Below, piece by piece: positions 9,868 through 19,869 of a stretch of DNA of 64,000 nucleotides. The notes below the pieces were generated by a model. It was not told the DNA's origin. It was given only the letters and a program-made list of their open reading frames with translations, and ran no database searches. The stretch spans positions 1 through 64,000 of the forward strand of contig JAJDND010000195.1 in NCBI GenBank assembly GCA_022340885.1. Reading direction: 5' to 3'. The translations under genes and the position numbers were made by a program. Source of the stretch: Desulfobacterales bacterium (GTDB taxonomy: Bacteria > Desulfobacterota > Desulfobacteria > Desulfobacterales > UBA11574). Numbering within the stretch: the first letter of the stretch is position 1; every line of letters begins with the position of its first letter.

Positions 9868-11817
9868 ATGAATATCGTAACCACCCGACGAATCTGCCAG
9901 GTGTTCTTTTTTGTCCTGTTTATCTGGTTTTGTACGGTCACCACTCTCGGGGGGCAAATGCGGCAGTTGCGCGGCTGGCCGGTTAACTGGTTGATTCAAC
10001 TGGATCCGCTGGTGGGACTGGGAACCCTGCTGACTACCCGGACTGTATATGCCGGACTTTTATGGGGACTGGCAACCATCGTCCTGACCATACTTTTGGG
10101 AAGATTTTTTTGCGGCTGGTTATGCCCTTTTGGCGCCCTTCATCAGTTTGTGGGATTTCTGGCCAGGCGAAACAGATCGACCGCCGTAAAAATAAACCTC
10201 AATCAATACCACCCCGGACAATCCGTCAAATACTGGATTTTGATCTTTCTGCTCACGATGTCGGCGCTGGAGGTGCTCGCCGATCTGATTCGTTTGCCCG
10301 GCACCCATGGATTGCTTTTCGGGATACTGATGCTGGCCGCGCTGGCATGGATGATTTTCAAAGCCGCTCGCCAAACATCGGCGAAACCCAAAAAAGCAGG
10401 CATCATGTTTTTGGTCGTCATCACCGTCTGGCTGCTGCTCAGCGCCGTCTTAAACGGCGACCAAACATCGGCGGCATCCCTTCAAATCGGATTGCTGGAT
10501 CCCATTGCGCTGGTATACCGATCCGTAAACCTTGTTATCCTTCCCCTTGTGGGCCGGTCTTTTGTATCTGTTTCGACCTTACCGCGGGCCTACGACGGGA
10601 TTTTCCCGATCGCGGCCGTATTTCTGTCGGCCATATTGTTGAATCTGTCGGTGCCGCGATTTTATTGCCGATTCATCTGTCCGGCAGGTGCACTTTTCGG
10701 TATTTTGAGCCGCTTTGCCGTCTGGCGAGTGGGCAAAACAAAAGATGAATGTGTGGCATGCGGTCTTTGTGAAAAGAATTGCGAAGGCGCATGCTCGCCC
10801 ACGTCCCAAATCCGGATCAACGAATGCGTTCTGTGCATGAACTGCCTGAACGACTGCCGCCACCATTTATTGACCTATCAGATCGCTGCTTCTGCTTCGG
10901 GTGAAATGCCCGGACCGGATCTGTCCCGCAGACAATTTATCGCTTCGGCGGTATCCGGCGCCGCAGTCGTTCCCATGCTGCGGATCAGCGGTCATCTGGG
11001 GAAAAACTGGGATCCTGCTTTGGTGCGTCCTCCCGGCGCCCTGCCGGAAAAAGCGTTTCTTTCCCGGTGCATCAAATGCGGCCAGTGCATGCGCATTTGT
11101 CCCACCAATGTCATCCACCCGGCCGGGCTTCAGGGCGGCCTCGAAGGATTGTGGTCCCCGGTACTCAATTTTCGAATCGGTACCAGCGGGTGTCAGTTCA
11201 ATTGCATTGCCTGCGGCAATCTTTGTCCCACGGCCGCAATACGGCCCATTACCCTGGATGAACGGCTGGGAAGAAACCGTTTTGCCGATCATGGGCCCAT
11301 TAAAATCGGAACCGCCTTTGTGGATCGGGGCCGCTGTTTGGCCTGGGCTATGGACAGACCCTGTATCGTTTGCCAGGAAAATTGCCCGGTGAGTCCCAAA
11401 GCCATCCAGACCCGTGAGGTTTTCAACACCATCGATACGGGTTCCAAGCTGACGGTGGCCAAAGCCGAAACAGTATATATTGAGTTTCAGGGCACCGGTC
11501 CCGGCATGAATCAATTGGCCACCGGCGATTATTTTGCCGTGGTTCAGTCGTCAGCCGATCATCGGCCGCGGAGAATCGTCAGTAATTGGGAAAGGGGGCT
11601 GCGGGTTGCCGAAGGACTTCCCTTTGACCCGTTGCCCAAACCGGGAAGCCGCATCGACATTCAGGTTCGGCTTCAACAGCCCCATGTCGATCCAAACCGA
11701 TGCATCGGCTGCGGCGTTTGTGAGCATGAATGCCCGGTTCCGGGAGAGCGAGCGATCCGGGTGACGGCGGACAACGAGTCAAGAGATCCCGAGCATGCAT
11801 TGCTGCTTAAACGATGA
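9868..11817 (+). CDS. NapH-like membrane polyferredoxin fused to NapG-like 4Fe-4S domain
   Basis: Multiple TM segments with FFCGWLCPFGALHQ and FYCRFICPAGALFG; CVACGLCEKNC, CVLCMNCLNDC, CIKCGQCMRICP, CIGCGVCEHECP; internal SRRQFIASAVSGAAVVPM. Confidence 0.85.
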   Translation: MNIVTTRRICQVFFFVLFIWFCTVTTLGGQMRQLRGWPVNWLIQLDPLVGLGTLLTTRTVYAGLLWGLATIVLTILLGRFFCGWLCPFGALHQFVGFLARRNRSTAVKINLNQYHPGQSVKYWILIFLLTMSALEVLADLIRLPGTHGLLFGILMLAALAWMIFKAARQTSAKPKKAGIMFLVVITVWLLLSAVLNGDQTSAASLQIGLLDPIALVYRSVNLVILPLVGRSFVSVSTLPRAYDGIFPIAAVFLSAILLNLSVPRFYCRFICPAGALFGILSRFAVWRVGKTKDECVACGLCEKNCEGACSPTSQIRINECVLCMNCLNDCRHHLLTYQIAASASGEMPGPDLSRRQFIASAVSGAAVVPMLRISGHLGKNWDPALVRPPGALPEKAFLSRCIKCGQCMRICPTNVIHPAGLQGGLEGLWSPVLNFRIGTSGCQFNCIACGNLCPTAAIRPITLDERLGRNRFADHGPIKIGTAFVDRGRCLAWAMDRPCIVCQENCPVSPKAIQTREVFNTIDTGSKLTVAKAETVYIEFQGTGPGMNQLATGDYFAVVQSSADHRPRRIVSNWERGLRVAEGLPFDPLPKPGSRIDIQVRLQQPHVDPNRCIGCGVCEHECPVPGERAIRVTADNESRDPEHALLLKR

Positions 11818-11850
11818 CGATATTCGGCAATCGCTCAATTTAAAAGAGGA

Positions 11851-13062
11851 GTGCTTTTTATGTTGACAAGAAAAAACAATCCATCACGAAGAGACTTTCT
11901 GAAAGCCGCCGGCGCAGTGGGGGTGGGGTCGGTAATTGCGGCTTTAAATCCTTCGGCCGAAGCCGCCCAAGGATCCGAAACCGTACCGGTGAGACCCTTC
12001 GGAAAAACAGGCGCAACGGTTTCCATCCTTTCAATGGGCGGGATGTTCGACATCGCTTCCAACCAGATCATGATGAAACAGGCTCTGAAATGGGGCGTGA
12101 CCTACTGGGATACCGCGGACTGTTATCAACACGGCAGCGAAAGGGGCATCGGAAAATATTTTGATAAATATCCCGAAGATCGAAATAAGATTTTCCTGGT
12201 GAGCAAATCCTGCGCCAGGGACCCAAAAGGCATGACTCGGCTCCTTGATCGATCCCTTGAAAGAATGCGTACCGGCTATATCGATCTTTATTTTGTTCAC
12301 GGTATCTACGGTATCGATGAACTGAATGAACGAACCAGAACCTGGGCGGAACAAGCCAAAAAAGCGGGAAAAATCCGTTTTTTCGGATTCAGTACCCACA
12401 GCAATATGGAAGAATGTATGCTGGCGGCTGCAAAGCTTGGCTGGATCGACGGGATTATGATGACCTACAACTTTCGCCTGATGCATACCGACCCCATGAA
12501 GCGAGCCGTCGATGCCTGCAGGAAAGCGGGTATCGGCTTGACCGCCATGAAAACACAGGGCGGCGGATCCGTGAGGACGGACACGGATATCGAACTTCAA
12601 ATGGCCGGCCGGTTTTTGCGAAAAGGATTCACAGACGCCCAGGCCAAGTTAATGGCGGTTTGGCAAAATCCGGATATCGCCAGTATTTGTTCCCAGATGC
12701 CGAACATGACAATCCTTAAGGCCAATGTCGCTGCGGCGTTGAACCGGACCGATCTCTCCCGGGGGGACATGGGATGGCTGCATCGCTATGCCCGAAAAAC
12801 CCATTCGGATTATTGCGCCGGCTGCTCGGCTGTTTGCGAATCCGCTGTTGAACCGGACGTGCCCATCGGTGACGTGATGCGGTATCTTATGTATTATCGA
12901 AGTTACGGTGAATACGATTATGCCGCTGTTCGGTTTAAAACAATTCCCGAAAATATCCGGCTGAAAATGTCCGACCTGGACTATTCGTTAGCCGAGCAAA
13001 AATGCCCGCAAAAGATGACCATCGGCAAACTCATAAAAGAAGCGGTTAAAGAATTGTCGTAA
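11851..13062 (+). CDS. Tat-signal aldo/keto reductase with C-terminal Cys motif (paralog of 6580-7812)
   Basis: SRRDFLKAAGAVGVGS; WDTADCYQHGSERGIGKYF; FGFSTHSNMEEC; GLTAMKTQGGG shared with the first copy; YCAGCSAVC. Confidence 0.88.
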   Translation: MLFMLTRKNNPSRRDFLKAAGAVGVGSVIAALNPSAEAAQGSETVPVRPFGKTGATVSILSMGGMFDIASNQIMMKQALKWGVTYWDTADCYQHGSERGIGKYFDKYPEDRNKIFLVSKSCARDPKGMTRLLDRSLERMRTGYIDLYFVHGIYGIDELNERTRTWAEQAKKAGKIRFFGFSTHSNMEECMLAAAKLGWIDGIMMTYNFRLMHTDPMKRAVDACRKAGIGLTAMKTQGGGSVRTDTDIELQMAGRFLRKGFTDAQAKLMAVWQNPDIASICSQMPNMTILKANVAAALNRTDLSRGDMGWLHRYARKTHSDYCAGCSAVCESAVEPDVPIGDVMRYLMYYRSYGEYDYAAVRFKTIPENIRLKMSDLDYSLAEQKCPQKMTIGKLIKEAVKELS

Positions 13063-13144
13063 AGCCCGATTTAATGGGAAGAGATCGTTCAGCATATCTC
13101 CGACTGGTTGAAAGAAAATATTTGAGGATCACGCTGATGATCAT

Positions 13145-13732
13145 TCAAGGCGAGAAGTTTCCCCCCAAGCTTTTTTGTTTCGCAGGATTTTTTTCCGAGA
13201 CGTTTTCCAGGTCTTTGTGGTCAGAAAGGATTCCCGATAGCGGGCAAGCATCACTTGAAACATCTGAAAATTGGCTGATGGGTTTTACGACACAGAATTT
13301 GCGGGGGGCCGGCCGGGGGTCGAGATATTCAAAAATTCGTCTGAGGGCGTCCGGTGAATCGCAATACCGTTCACCGGCCGTCCAATTGGGGATGCCTGTG
13401 GAAACGTAATGGATGATGGTTTCGGTCTGGGGCTTGTTAAACCCCAAAAAGAACGACCCTCCGGGGCATCCGAACTGTTTATTGGAAAAATAGGCGGCGG
13501 TCTTTTTTCTGCGGGCCCGCCAGATATGACCCATCACGCAGGAAAATTGACCGAACACCTTTTCCCAGTCGATTTCGTTTTAAATTTCCCTTTCCCGGGT
13601 GGGCAGGTCGTTGGGCTTGGGAGAAAAACCTTCGGCGGGTCTTTTATCCGTGTAAAAAAGTCCGACAGGCTCCTCGTCGAGATCCAATACTGCAAGAAAA
13701 TCCGGTAATGATTTCAGTATTTGGCTATTCAT
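13145..13732 (-). pseudogene. DUF169-family gene interrupted by an in-frame TAA and with a diverged C-terminus
   Basis: Frame from ATG at 13732: MNSQILKSLPDFLAVLDLDEEPVGLFYTDKRPAEGFSPKPNDLPTREREI*NEIDWEKVFGQFSCVMGHIWRARRKKTAAYFSNKQFGCPGGSFF..; same frame on both sides of the stop. Confidence 0.7.
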
Positions 13733-13822
13733 CGTATCCTCGAATATTAGTCAACGGCGGGTCCCGCCGTGCGGGGCAACATCTTCATGGGGCGTTGTAT
13801 GAATTTTTGGAATGGCTTGCCG

Positions 13823-14047
13823 TTATATTTTCAATACGAGGTCAAATCCTTCTCGATCCGCCCATTTTACCAAGGCATTTTTAAGCTTTTCAAGTCCTTT
13901 TTGATCCGTTTCAGGGACTCGGACCCGGAAATCAACCGGCAGCGTCTCAAAAGCGAGGTTGGTATGCACATACCATACCGTATCATTAGTATCGGCAGAT
14001 ATCGCTTGTGTAATTTCTACAAAATCATTTTCCTTTTTAAACAGCAT
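13823..14047 (-). CDS. Small hypothetical protein (74 aa)
   Basis: Isolated ORF with balanced composition; no known motif. Confidence 0.45.
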   Translation of the reverse strand: MLFKKENDFVEITQAISADTNDTVWYVHTNLAFETLPVDFRVRVPETDQKGLEKLKNALVKWADREGFDLVLKI

Positions 14048-14616
14048 TGCCTCCCTCCCTGACCATAATAACTTTTATCAATATTAGATAACATATATTT
14101 TCGCGCCATCCAAGGAATTTTCAAGGCGCTGACCGGGGTATCGGCGCTTAGTCCTCTGATTCTTAAGTTCGATCAAGTATTTTTATATTGTTTCACCTCA
14201 GAGGCAAAGAGGACATGGCGTTTTTTTGAGAGAATGTATTTGCCGGACGGAACCGGCAAATACATTACAATCAACCGCCTCGTGGTAAAGGCTTTACAAG
14301 AATAAGACAGATTTTTTTTCACCCATCGGCACCTCCCGAAGGGTGAAAAAAAATATTCCCTGTGAACTCTGTTATGCCTCCTTATCACAAACTACAGAGA
14401 CCTCCATGCTTGAAGCTTTCATATTCGATACTGAACGTCAAGGGCTTTCTGTACAGACGTTCCCTATTGAAAGTAATCTCAAAAATATAAATTTCGTTCA
14501 AGGAAAACCGAGCCTTGAGTCATGCCGCAATCCGGGATCTGCACCGATGAAAAAGCAGCGCATATATGGGGTGGCGGGTGAGTTTTTCAAGCGGCCAGGA
14601 ACGGGGCAATCGGGCG

Positions 14617-15759
14617 TTAGAAGTGATCTTTCTTGATTCCCAGCTGCCCCTCTCCCCTTTGGACGCCCCTGACCCGATCCCAGGCGCTTTTCTGCCAGTC
14701 ATCCTTTCGGTCGGCATCGGAGATCCACGGGGGAAGCGCAAGATACAGATATCGGGAGAGGGCATAGACGTAGGGTTCATACATACGACGCAGCTCCCTG
14801 AGTTTTTCTTTCATTTCCTCGCCGCTTTTAAGCTTCACGTTTTCGGCGGCCAGCGCATTGCGCAGGTACAGCAAGTCGTCATTCGAAAGCCGGTCCTCTA
14901 TGGGTGTGCGCGGCGGGGTTTTGAAAATGAATGCAAGGTCCACCACCGCATGCCTTGCCATGGCGAAGGTCAACTGAGCCTGGTGTTCGCAGGCCCCCTT
15001 GATACCGGTGATGACAAGGGCGCTCACATCCAGGACAGCCGTCAGCGCCGAAAGCCAGGACTGGTTGTCGTGCTGTGAGCGATAGTAGGCCAGCACCGGA
15101 AATGAGAGATGACTCTCCAGCAATTCCGCGGACCACCGTTCCCAGTCGTAAAGCAATTGACGGAGCGTTTCTATGCCGTAATCGTGGGAGTGCCGGTACA
15201 GGATTTCAAAAGCGGTGGGCGGAGAACCTGCCCGCGCATCCAATAGCGAAATATTCACTTCCCGATTCGAAAAAGACTGGTTGAGCGACGGGAGATGGCC
15301 GATCAAGACCGCAAGAAAGCCGTAACCCATTCCCGCTTCGATGACGGTAAGGGCCCTGGCAAAGCTGCCGGCGGGAATGACGTCGCCCAGACCGAGGGTG
15401 AAAAAGGTGGTGCCGCTCATGTAGAGGGCTTCGCCAAAACCCAAATGGCTTCCGTCCGCAATGAGCCCGCTTCCCGTGGACAGGTAAAGGAGAGAGAATC
15501 CCACGACGAGACTTAAGGCCCAGGTACATAGCAGCAACAGCAGCGACAGGGGGCCGAAAAGCGCACGATACGTACCCCGCGCCCCTTGTGAAGGGATTGT
15601 TTTCAGCAAAAGGGACCACAGGCGCCAGGCCGTCCGGTAAAAGAAGCGCGCAAAGCGAAACCGGCGGGTAATCCGGCGTGGGAGGACCATCGTCTCGAAG
15701 CCGTCCCAGAGTACGGCCAGGATGACAAATATGCCGGTGATGGTAAGGAAGATGGACAC
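14617..15759 (-). CDS. Two-TM potassium-channel-like protein (Ion_trans_2 type)
   Basis: Pore-loop TTFFTLGLGDVIPAG between hydrophobic segments. Confidence 0.75.
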   Translation of the reverse strand: MSIFLTITGIFVILAVLWDGFETMVLPRRITRRFRFARFFYRTAWRLWSLLLKTIPSQGARGTYRALFGPLSLLLLLCTWALSLVVGFSLLYLSTGSGLIADGSHLGFGEALYMSGTTFFTLGLGDVIPAGSFARALTVIEAGMGYGFLAVLIGHLPSLNQSFSNREVNISLLDARAGSPPTAFEILYRHSHDYGIETLRQLLYDWERWSAELLESHLSFPVLAYYRSQHDNQSWLSALTAVLDVSALVITGIKGACEHQAQLTFAMARHAVVDLAFIFKTPPRTPIEDRLSNDDLLYLRNALAAENVKLKSGEEMKEKLRELRRMYEPYVYALSRYLYLALPPWISDADRKDDWQKSAWDRVRGVQRGEGQLGIKKDHF

Positions 15760-15827
15760 AATACAATACCTCCTGATTGTTGATGGTGCTTGCTTGCTGC
15801 CGTTGGTGTTGCATTAAAAATCAAAAA

Positions 15828-16385
15828 TTACTTTCCTTTCCCAAATTCCCAGGGCGGGGTAGGATTCGGTTGGCTCCATAAGCCGATTTTGTTGTATCTG
15901 GCAACGATTTCAAGGTTAAGCCAATCCTCGCAAAATGTTGCTCTGCAATATTTCTGGTAGACCCAGGCCAATCCGTTTTGGATAAGGGATTCGTTGAGCG
16001 ATTGACCATCGACCGTGACGATCCCAACCGTTCGGTCGTTGGGGTCTTTACCCATGGTTTCAACATGAACGGTTTTGCCATACACCGTATCGAAAGTAAA
16101 TTGCTTTGCCCTTTCGCTGAAGGCCTGCCCGACGTCGGGCGCATCTATGCCGTACAGCCGGATCTTTTTTCCCTTGTCTTTATGCAATACCGTGATTCGA
16201 TCGCCGTCCGAGACCCCCACGACCAGACCGCTCCAGGTTCTTGTATCTTTCGCCGTCTTTTTCGATGGAAATGGAAATGAGAATTGGCCTTCCACATAAG
16301 CTTTGCCGTCGGCAAAGGCATTGGATGTCGCAAGGGCAGAAAAGATCACTACAGACAAAACCATTTTGTATCTGAAGGCCGCCAT
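15828..16385 (-). CDS. Thermonuclease (SNase) family protein, secreted
   Basis: Signal peptide; VGVSDGDRITVLHKDKGKKIRLYGIDAPDVGQAFSERAKQF; LIQNGLAWVYQKYC. Confidence 0.85.
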   Translation of the reverse strand: MAAFRYKMVLSVVIFSALATSNAFADGKAYVEGQFSFPFPSKKTAKDTRTWSGLVVGVSDGDRITVLHKDKGKKIRLYGIDAPDVGQAFSERAKQFTFDTVYGKTVHVETMGKDPNDRTVGIVTVDGQSLNESLIQNGLAWVYQKYCRATFCEDWLNLEIVARYNKIGLWSQPNPTPPWEFGKGK

Positions 16386-16635
16386 TTCACAATCCTTTCA
16401 ACTAAATAATTTACAAAATACGTCCTGAAATCGTTTTAAACAACCCGTTTTAATCCTATATTTTTTGACAGCCGCAGGAAATATGCTTGCCAATGATTCA
16501 AGGATCGGCTTATCTTGGTATAAGATCATCTCGGATCTGAACGGGAAACACCATATCCGTCTTCAATGTTCGCTCAACTGCTGATTCTCCTGAACTCCGA
16601 ACTCTGAACATTGAACACCCATAGAGGAGGAACTC

Positions 16636-16827
16636 ATGAAAGTTCGCATCAACCGTAATTGCATGGGGGACCGCAACTGCAACAAGCTTTGCCCGGAAGT
16701 GTTTGAATACGATGAAGACCAGCTGTTGTCCATCGTCAAATTCGAGGTCATACCGGAACAGTACCACGACCTGGTGCGTCAGGCGGCGAAAGAGTGCGTG
16801 CCCGAAGCCATTGAAATCGAAGAGTAA
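16636..16827 (+). CDS. Small ferredoxin
   Basis: 63 aa; CMGDRNCNKLCPEVFEYDED with a distal C-P (ECVPEAIEIEE), as in single-cluster ferredoxins. Confidence 0.75.
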   Translation: MKVRINRNCMGDRNCNKLCPEVFEYDEDQLLSIVKFEVIPEQYHDLVRQAAKECVPEAIEIEE

Positions 16828-16831
16828 CCCC

Positions 16832-17515
16832 TTACGTTTCATCGATGATCAGGACGATCAGCTCCCGGGGGCCGTGGACGCCGAAGGCCAGGGTCATTTC
16901 GATGTCGGCGGTTTTGGAAGGACCGGAGATCAGCAGGGCATTGGTGGGCATATGATCCGCCCACTTCTCGGCCTGGATGATTTCGCAAAATGAGTTGTAG
17001 ATCCTGTCCGAACCCAATACGGCAATGTGCACCGGCGGCACCAGAGACATGAGACGCGGTTCCTTATCATCGGGCCAGAGCACGATGGCGCCGGTTTCGG
17101 CAATGGCGCCCAGGGTGGTGGTGATGGACGCATCGATTTGAAACAATTCGTCTTTGAATTCCTCGATTGGGCCTTTCCAGGTACAAAGGGCCGGAAGCCC
17201 CTGAGGGTCCGTCGGCCAGGCAGCTTTCAATTCACGGCCCAAGTCGGTTTCCGGAGAATACAGCAGGCTTCTGAGGTTGCGGTTCTTGAGTATCTCCCGG
17301 AGCCGGTCCAGCCAATCCCGGGCGGTGGTCACCTCGATTTGGGTGCGCATGGCGCTCATCAATGTCGTCAGCCTTTCCAGACGCTGTGCGCGGTCGTATG
17401 CGGCAATGGGCAGGCAGGCGGTCGGTGGTAGGTCCGGCGCCTGGGCTGCGGCCTTGTGGAGCCGCTGGAGAATGCGGTCGCGGCCAATATCAGTCATTGG
17501 GCACTCCTTTCTCAC
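16832..17515 (-). CDS. lutC: LutC-like LUD-domain protein (lactate utilisation)
   Basis: LUD domain features: GAIAETGAIVLWPDDKEPRLMSLVPPVHIAVL..; encoded next to LutB- and LutA-like ORFs. Confidence 0.8.
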   Translation of the reverse strand: MRKECPMTDIGRDRILQRLHKAAAQAPDLPPTACLPIAAYDRAQRLERLTTLMSAMRTQIEVTTARDWLDRLREILKNRNLRSLLYSPETDLGRELKAAWPTDPQGLPALCTWKGPIEEFKDELFQIDASITTTLGAIAETGAIVLWPDDKEPRLMSLVPPVHIAVLGSDRIYNSFCEIIQAEKWADHMPTNALLISGPSKTADIEMTLAFGVHGPRELIVLIIDET

Positions 17516-18920
17516 GGATCAGTTGATGCAGGCTTTTGGGCGCAAACCGCGGCCGGCTGCGAACCTGTGTCCATGCTTTTAAGGGGCCAATCGCCGGCAT
17601 CAGACGCCCAAGCCGCCCGGCCAGTTTTATGATCAGCCGGTTCAGGGCCGGCCGGCTGTTGACCAGGGCCCAGGTTTTCCATGTTATGATTTCCATCAAA
17701 TTTCGGCGATAACCATGTCCCGGCATCGCCGCGGCGTCCGAGGCGTCGTAACTTTCGTTGCGGACCCGACGAATGAGAGTGGGTATGGGAATCCGAACCG
17801 GGCAGACTTCCTCGCAGGCGTTGCACAGGGTAGAGGCAGTGGCCAGATCGCCGGCGGCCGGGAGCCCTTCGATCTGGGGCATCAGGATCTTGCCGATGGG
17901 GCCGGGGTAGAGAAATCCGTAAGCGTGTCCGCCCAGCCGGGTGTATACTGGGCAGTGATTCAGGCAAGTGCCGCAGCGGATGCAATACAGGGTCTGGCGC
18001 AGTTTGGGATCGGCATAGATGCGGGAACGGCCGTTGTCCAAAAGTATCAGATGGACTTCCAAGGGCCCGTCCTTTTCACCCGAGTTGCGCGGCGAAGTGA
18101 TCATGTTGAAATAGGTCGTGATGCGCTGGCCCGTGGCCGAGCCGGTGAGCAGCCGCAGCAGGGGCGGGATCTCTTCCAGCTTTTCCACCACTTTCTCGAT
18201 GCCCATGACGGCGATGTGCACGGGCGGTACCGTGGTGCACATGCGGCCGTTGCCCTCGTTTTCCACCAGGCACAGAGTGCCGGTTTCGGCTACGGCAAAG
18301 TTGACGCCGCTGAGGCCCGCATGGCCGGCCTTGAATTTTTCCCGCAATGTGGCGCGGGCGATGCGGTTGAGGGCTTCAACATCTTCGGTGTAAGGGGCGC
18401 CCGGGATTTTGGCATGGAAGGTGCGGGCGATCTGGTCTTTATTTTTATGCACGGCCGGCACGATGATGTGCGAGGGGGTCTCGCCATCCAGTTGAATAAT
18501 GAATTCTCCCAGATCGGTCTCAAGGGCTTCGATACCGTGGCGGGCCAGAAACCGGTTGAGGTGCATCTCCTCGGATACCATGGATTTGCCTTTGACCAGC
18601 AGGGTGGCCTTGTGCCGCTGAAGGATCTCAAGGACGATATGGTTGGCCTCGTCGGTGGTCTCGGCCCAATGCACCTGGATGCCGTTTTGGGTGCATTTTT
18701 GCTCCAACTGCTCCAGCAGTTGGGGCAGCCGGCTCAAAGCGCGTTCCTTGACGGCATTGCCGTAGCGGCGCAGTTCTTCAAGTTCCAGGGCATCGTCGAA
18801 AACGTCCTGGCGTTTGACCCGAAGGCCGTCCATGGCCGAGCGCAGGTTGTTGCGCAGCTGGTTGTCTTTGAGGGCCTTGGCGATATTCTGTTTGAAATCG
18901 AAGCGTGCGGGTTCAGCCAT
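17490..18920 (-). CDS. lutB: LutB-like iron-sulfur protein (lactate utilisation)
   Basis: LUD domain plus CIRCGTCLNHCPVY and CNACEEVCPVRIPIP. Confidence 0.88.
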   Translation of the reverse strand: MAEPARFDFKQNIAKALKDNQLRNNLRSAMDGLRVKRQDVFDDALELEELRRYGNAVKERALSRLPQLLEQLEQKCTQNGIQVHWAETTDEANHIVLEILQRHKATLLVKGKSMVSEEMHLNRFLARHGIEALETDLGEFIIQLDGETPSHIIVPAVHKNKDQIARTFHAKIPGAPYTEDVEALNRIARATLREKFKAGHAGLSGVNFAVAETGTLCLVENEGNGRMCTTVPPVHIAVMGIEKVVEKLEEIPPLLRLLTGSATGQRITTYFNMITSPRNSGEKDGPLEVHLILLDNGRSRIYADPKLRQTLYCIRCGTCLNHCPVYTRLGGHAYGFLYPGPIGKILMPQIEGLPAAGDLATASTLCNACEEVCPVRIPIPTLIRRVRNESYDASDAAAMPGHGYRRNLMEIITWKTWALVNSRPALNRLIIKLAGRLGRLMPAIGPLKAWTQVRSRPRFAPKSLHQLIREKGVPND

Positions 18921-19662
18921 TGGTTCGCTCCCATAAAAATTCGGCGAGGTGCTGGGTTTCGACGTCCAGGCCGCATTTATCCAAAGCGCCGCGAATGTGC
19001 AGCAGGCAGCCGCAGTCCCCGGAGATGACCCGCTTGGCGCCGGTTTGAACGATGTCGTCGATCTTGTCGCGCACCATCGCGCCCGAGATCAGCGGGTGCT
19101 TGACGGCAAATGTTCCGCCGAAACCGCAGCATTCATACTCCCGTTCGAGCTCGGTCAGCTGCACATTGGCCAGTTGGGCCAAAAGGGCCTTGGCATTCTT
19201 TATTACCCCCATTTCACGCATGGCGTGGCAGGAAGAGTGCCAGGCGACTTTCAGGGGGTTTCCATGATCGGCGAGTCGGATCTTTAAGACGTCTGTCAAA
19301 AACTGGCCCAGTTCAAAGACACGGCCTGAAAAGCGAAAGGCCCGCTCCTTGTCGCGGTCACCGGCAAACAGCTCCGGATAGTGGTGCTTCATCATGCCGG
19401 CGCATGAGCCCGAGGGCACCACGACGGGATAGTCCCGGTTGAAGGTGTTTAATTGCCGGCGTGCTACCTGACGAGCTTCATCCGGGAATCCTGAATTGAA
19501 CGCTGGCTGCCCGCAGCAGGATTGCGACCTGGGAAACACCACGGAGATGCCTTCGCGCTCCAGCAGTCGAATTGCGGACAGGCCGGCCCGGGGAAAAATA
19601 GCGTCGATGATGCAGGTGCCGAAAAAGTAGACCTTGTCGGGTTTAGGCGGATACAGCGGCAT
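18913..19662 (-). CDS. lutA: LutA-like cysteine-rich (CCG) protein
   Basis: VYFFGTCIIDAIFPRAG, SCCGQPAFNSG, WHSSCHAMREMG, YECCGFGGTFAVKHPLIS. Confidence 0.88.
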   Translation of the reverse strand: MPLYPPKPDKVYFFGTCIIDAIFPRAGLSAIRLLEREGISVVFPRSQSCCGQPAFNSGFPDEARQVARRQLNTFNRDYPVVVPSGSCAGMMKHHYPELFAGDRDKERAFRFSGRVFELGQFLTDVLKIRLADHGNPLKVAWHSSCHAMREMGVIKNAKALLAQLANVQLTELEREYECCGFGGTFAVKHPLISGAMVRDKIDDIVQTGAKRVISGDCGCLLHIRGALDKCGLDVETQHLAEFLWERTNG

Positions 19663-19869
19663 GAGGATGATCTCCAGGCAATGGGGTTGTCGATTACATA
19701 AGATAGTATACGCACACAGGCGGTCTGTGTCCAGAAATAGTTTAACTGTTGGAGAGAAAGCCGATGCCCTCCCGCCTATGGCTGTGATACCCTCGGACTT
19801 TTCAATTGTATGTTGCTTTAATAGGGGAAATCGTCATAATAATACAGTTGGAATATAACGGAGAACCCC

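Noticed and set aside
9868-11817. Calling the polyferredoxin a nitrate reductase component (napGH)
   Set aside because: No NapA, NapB or NapD in the window; only the architecture is NapH/NapG-like.
17715-19028. 437-aa plus-strand ORF
   Set aside because: Antisense to lutB/lutA; Gly/Asp/His-rich shadow translation.
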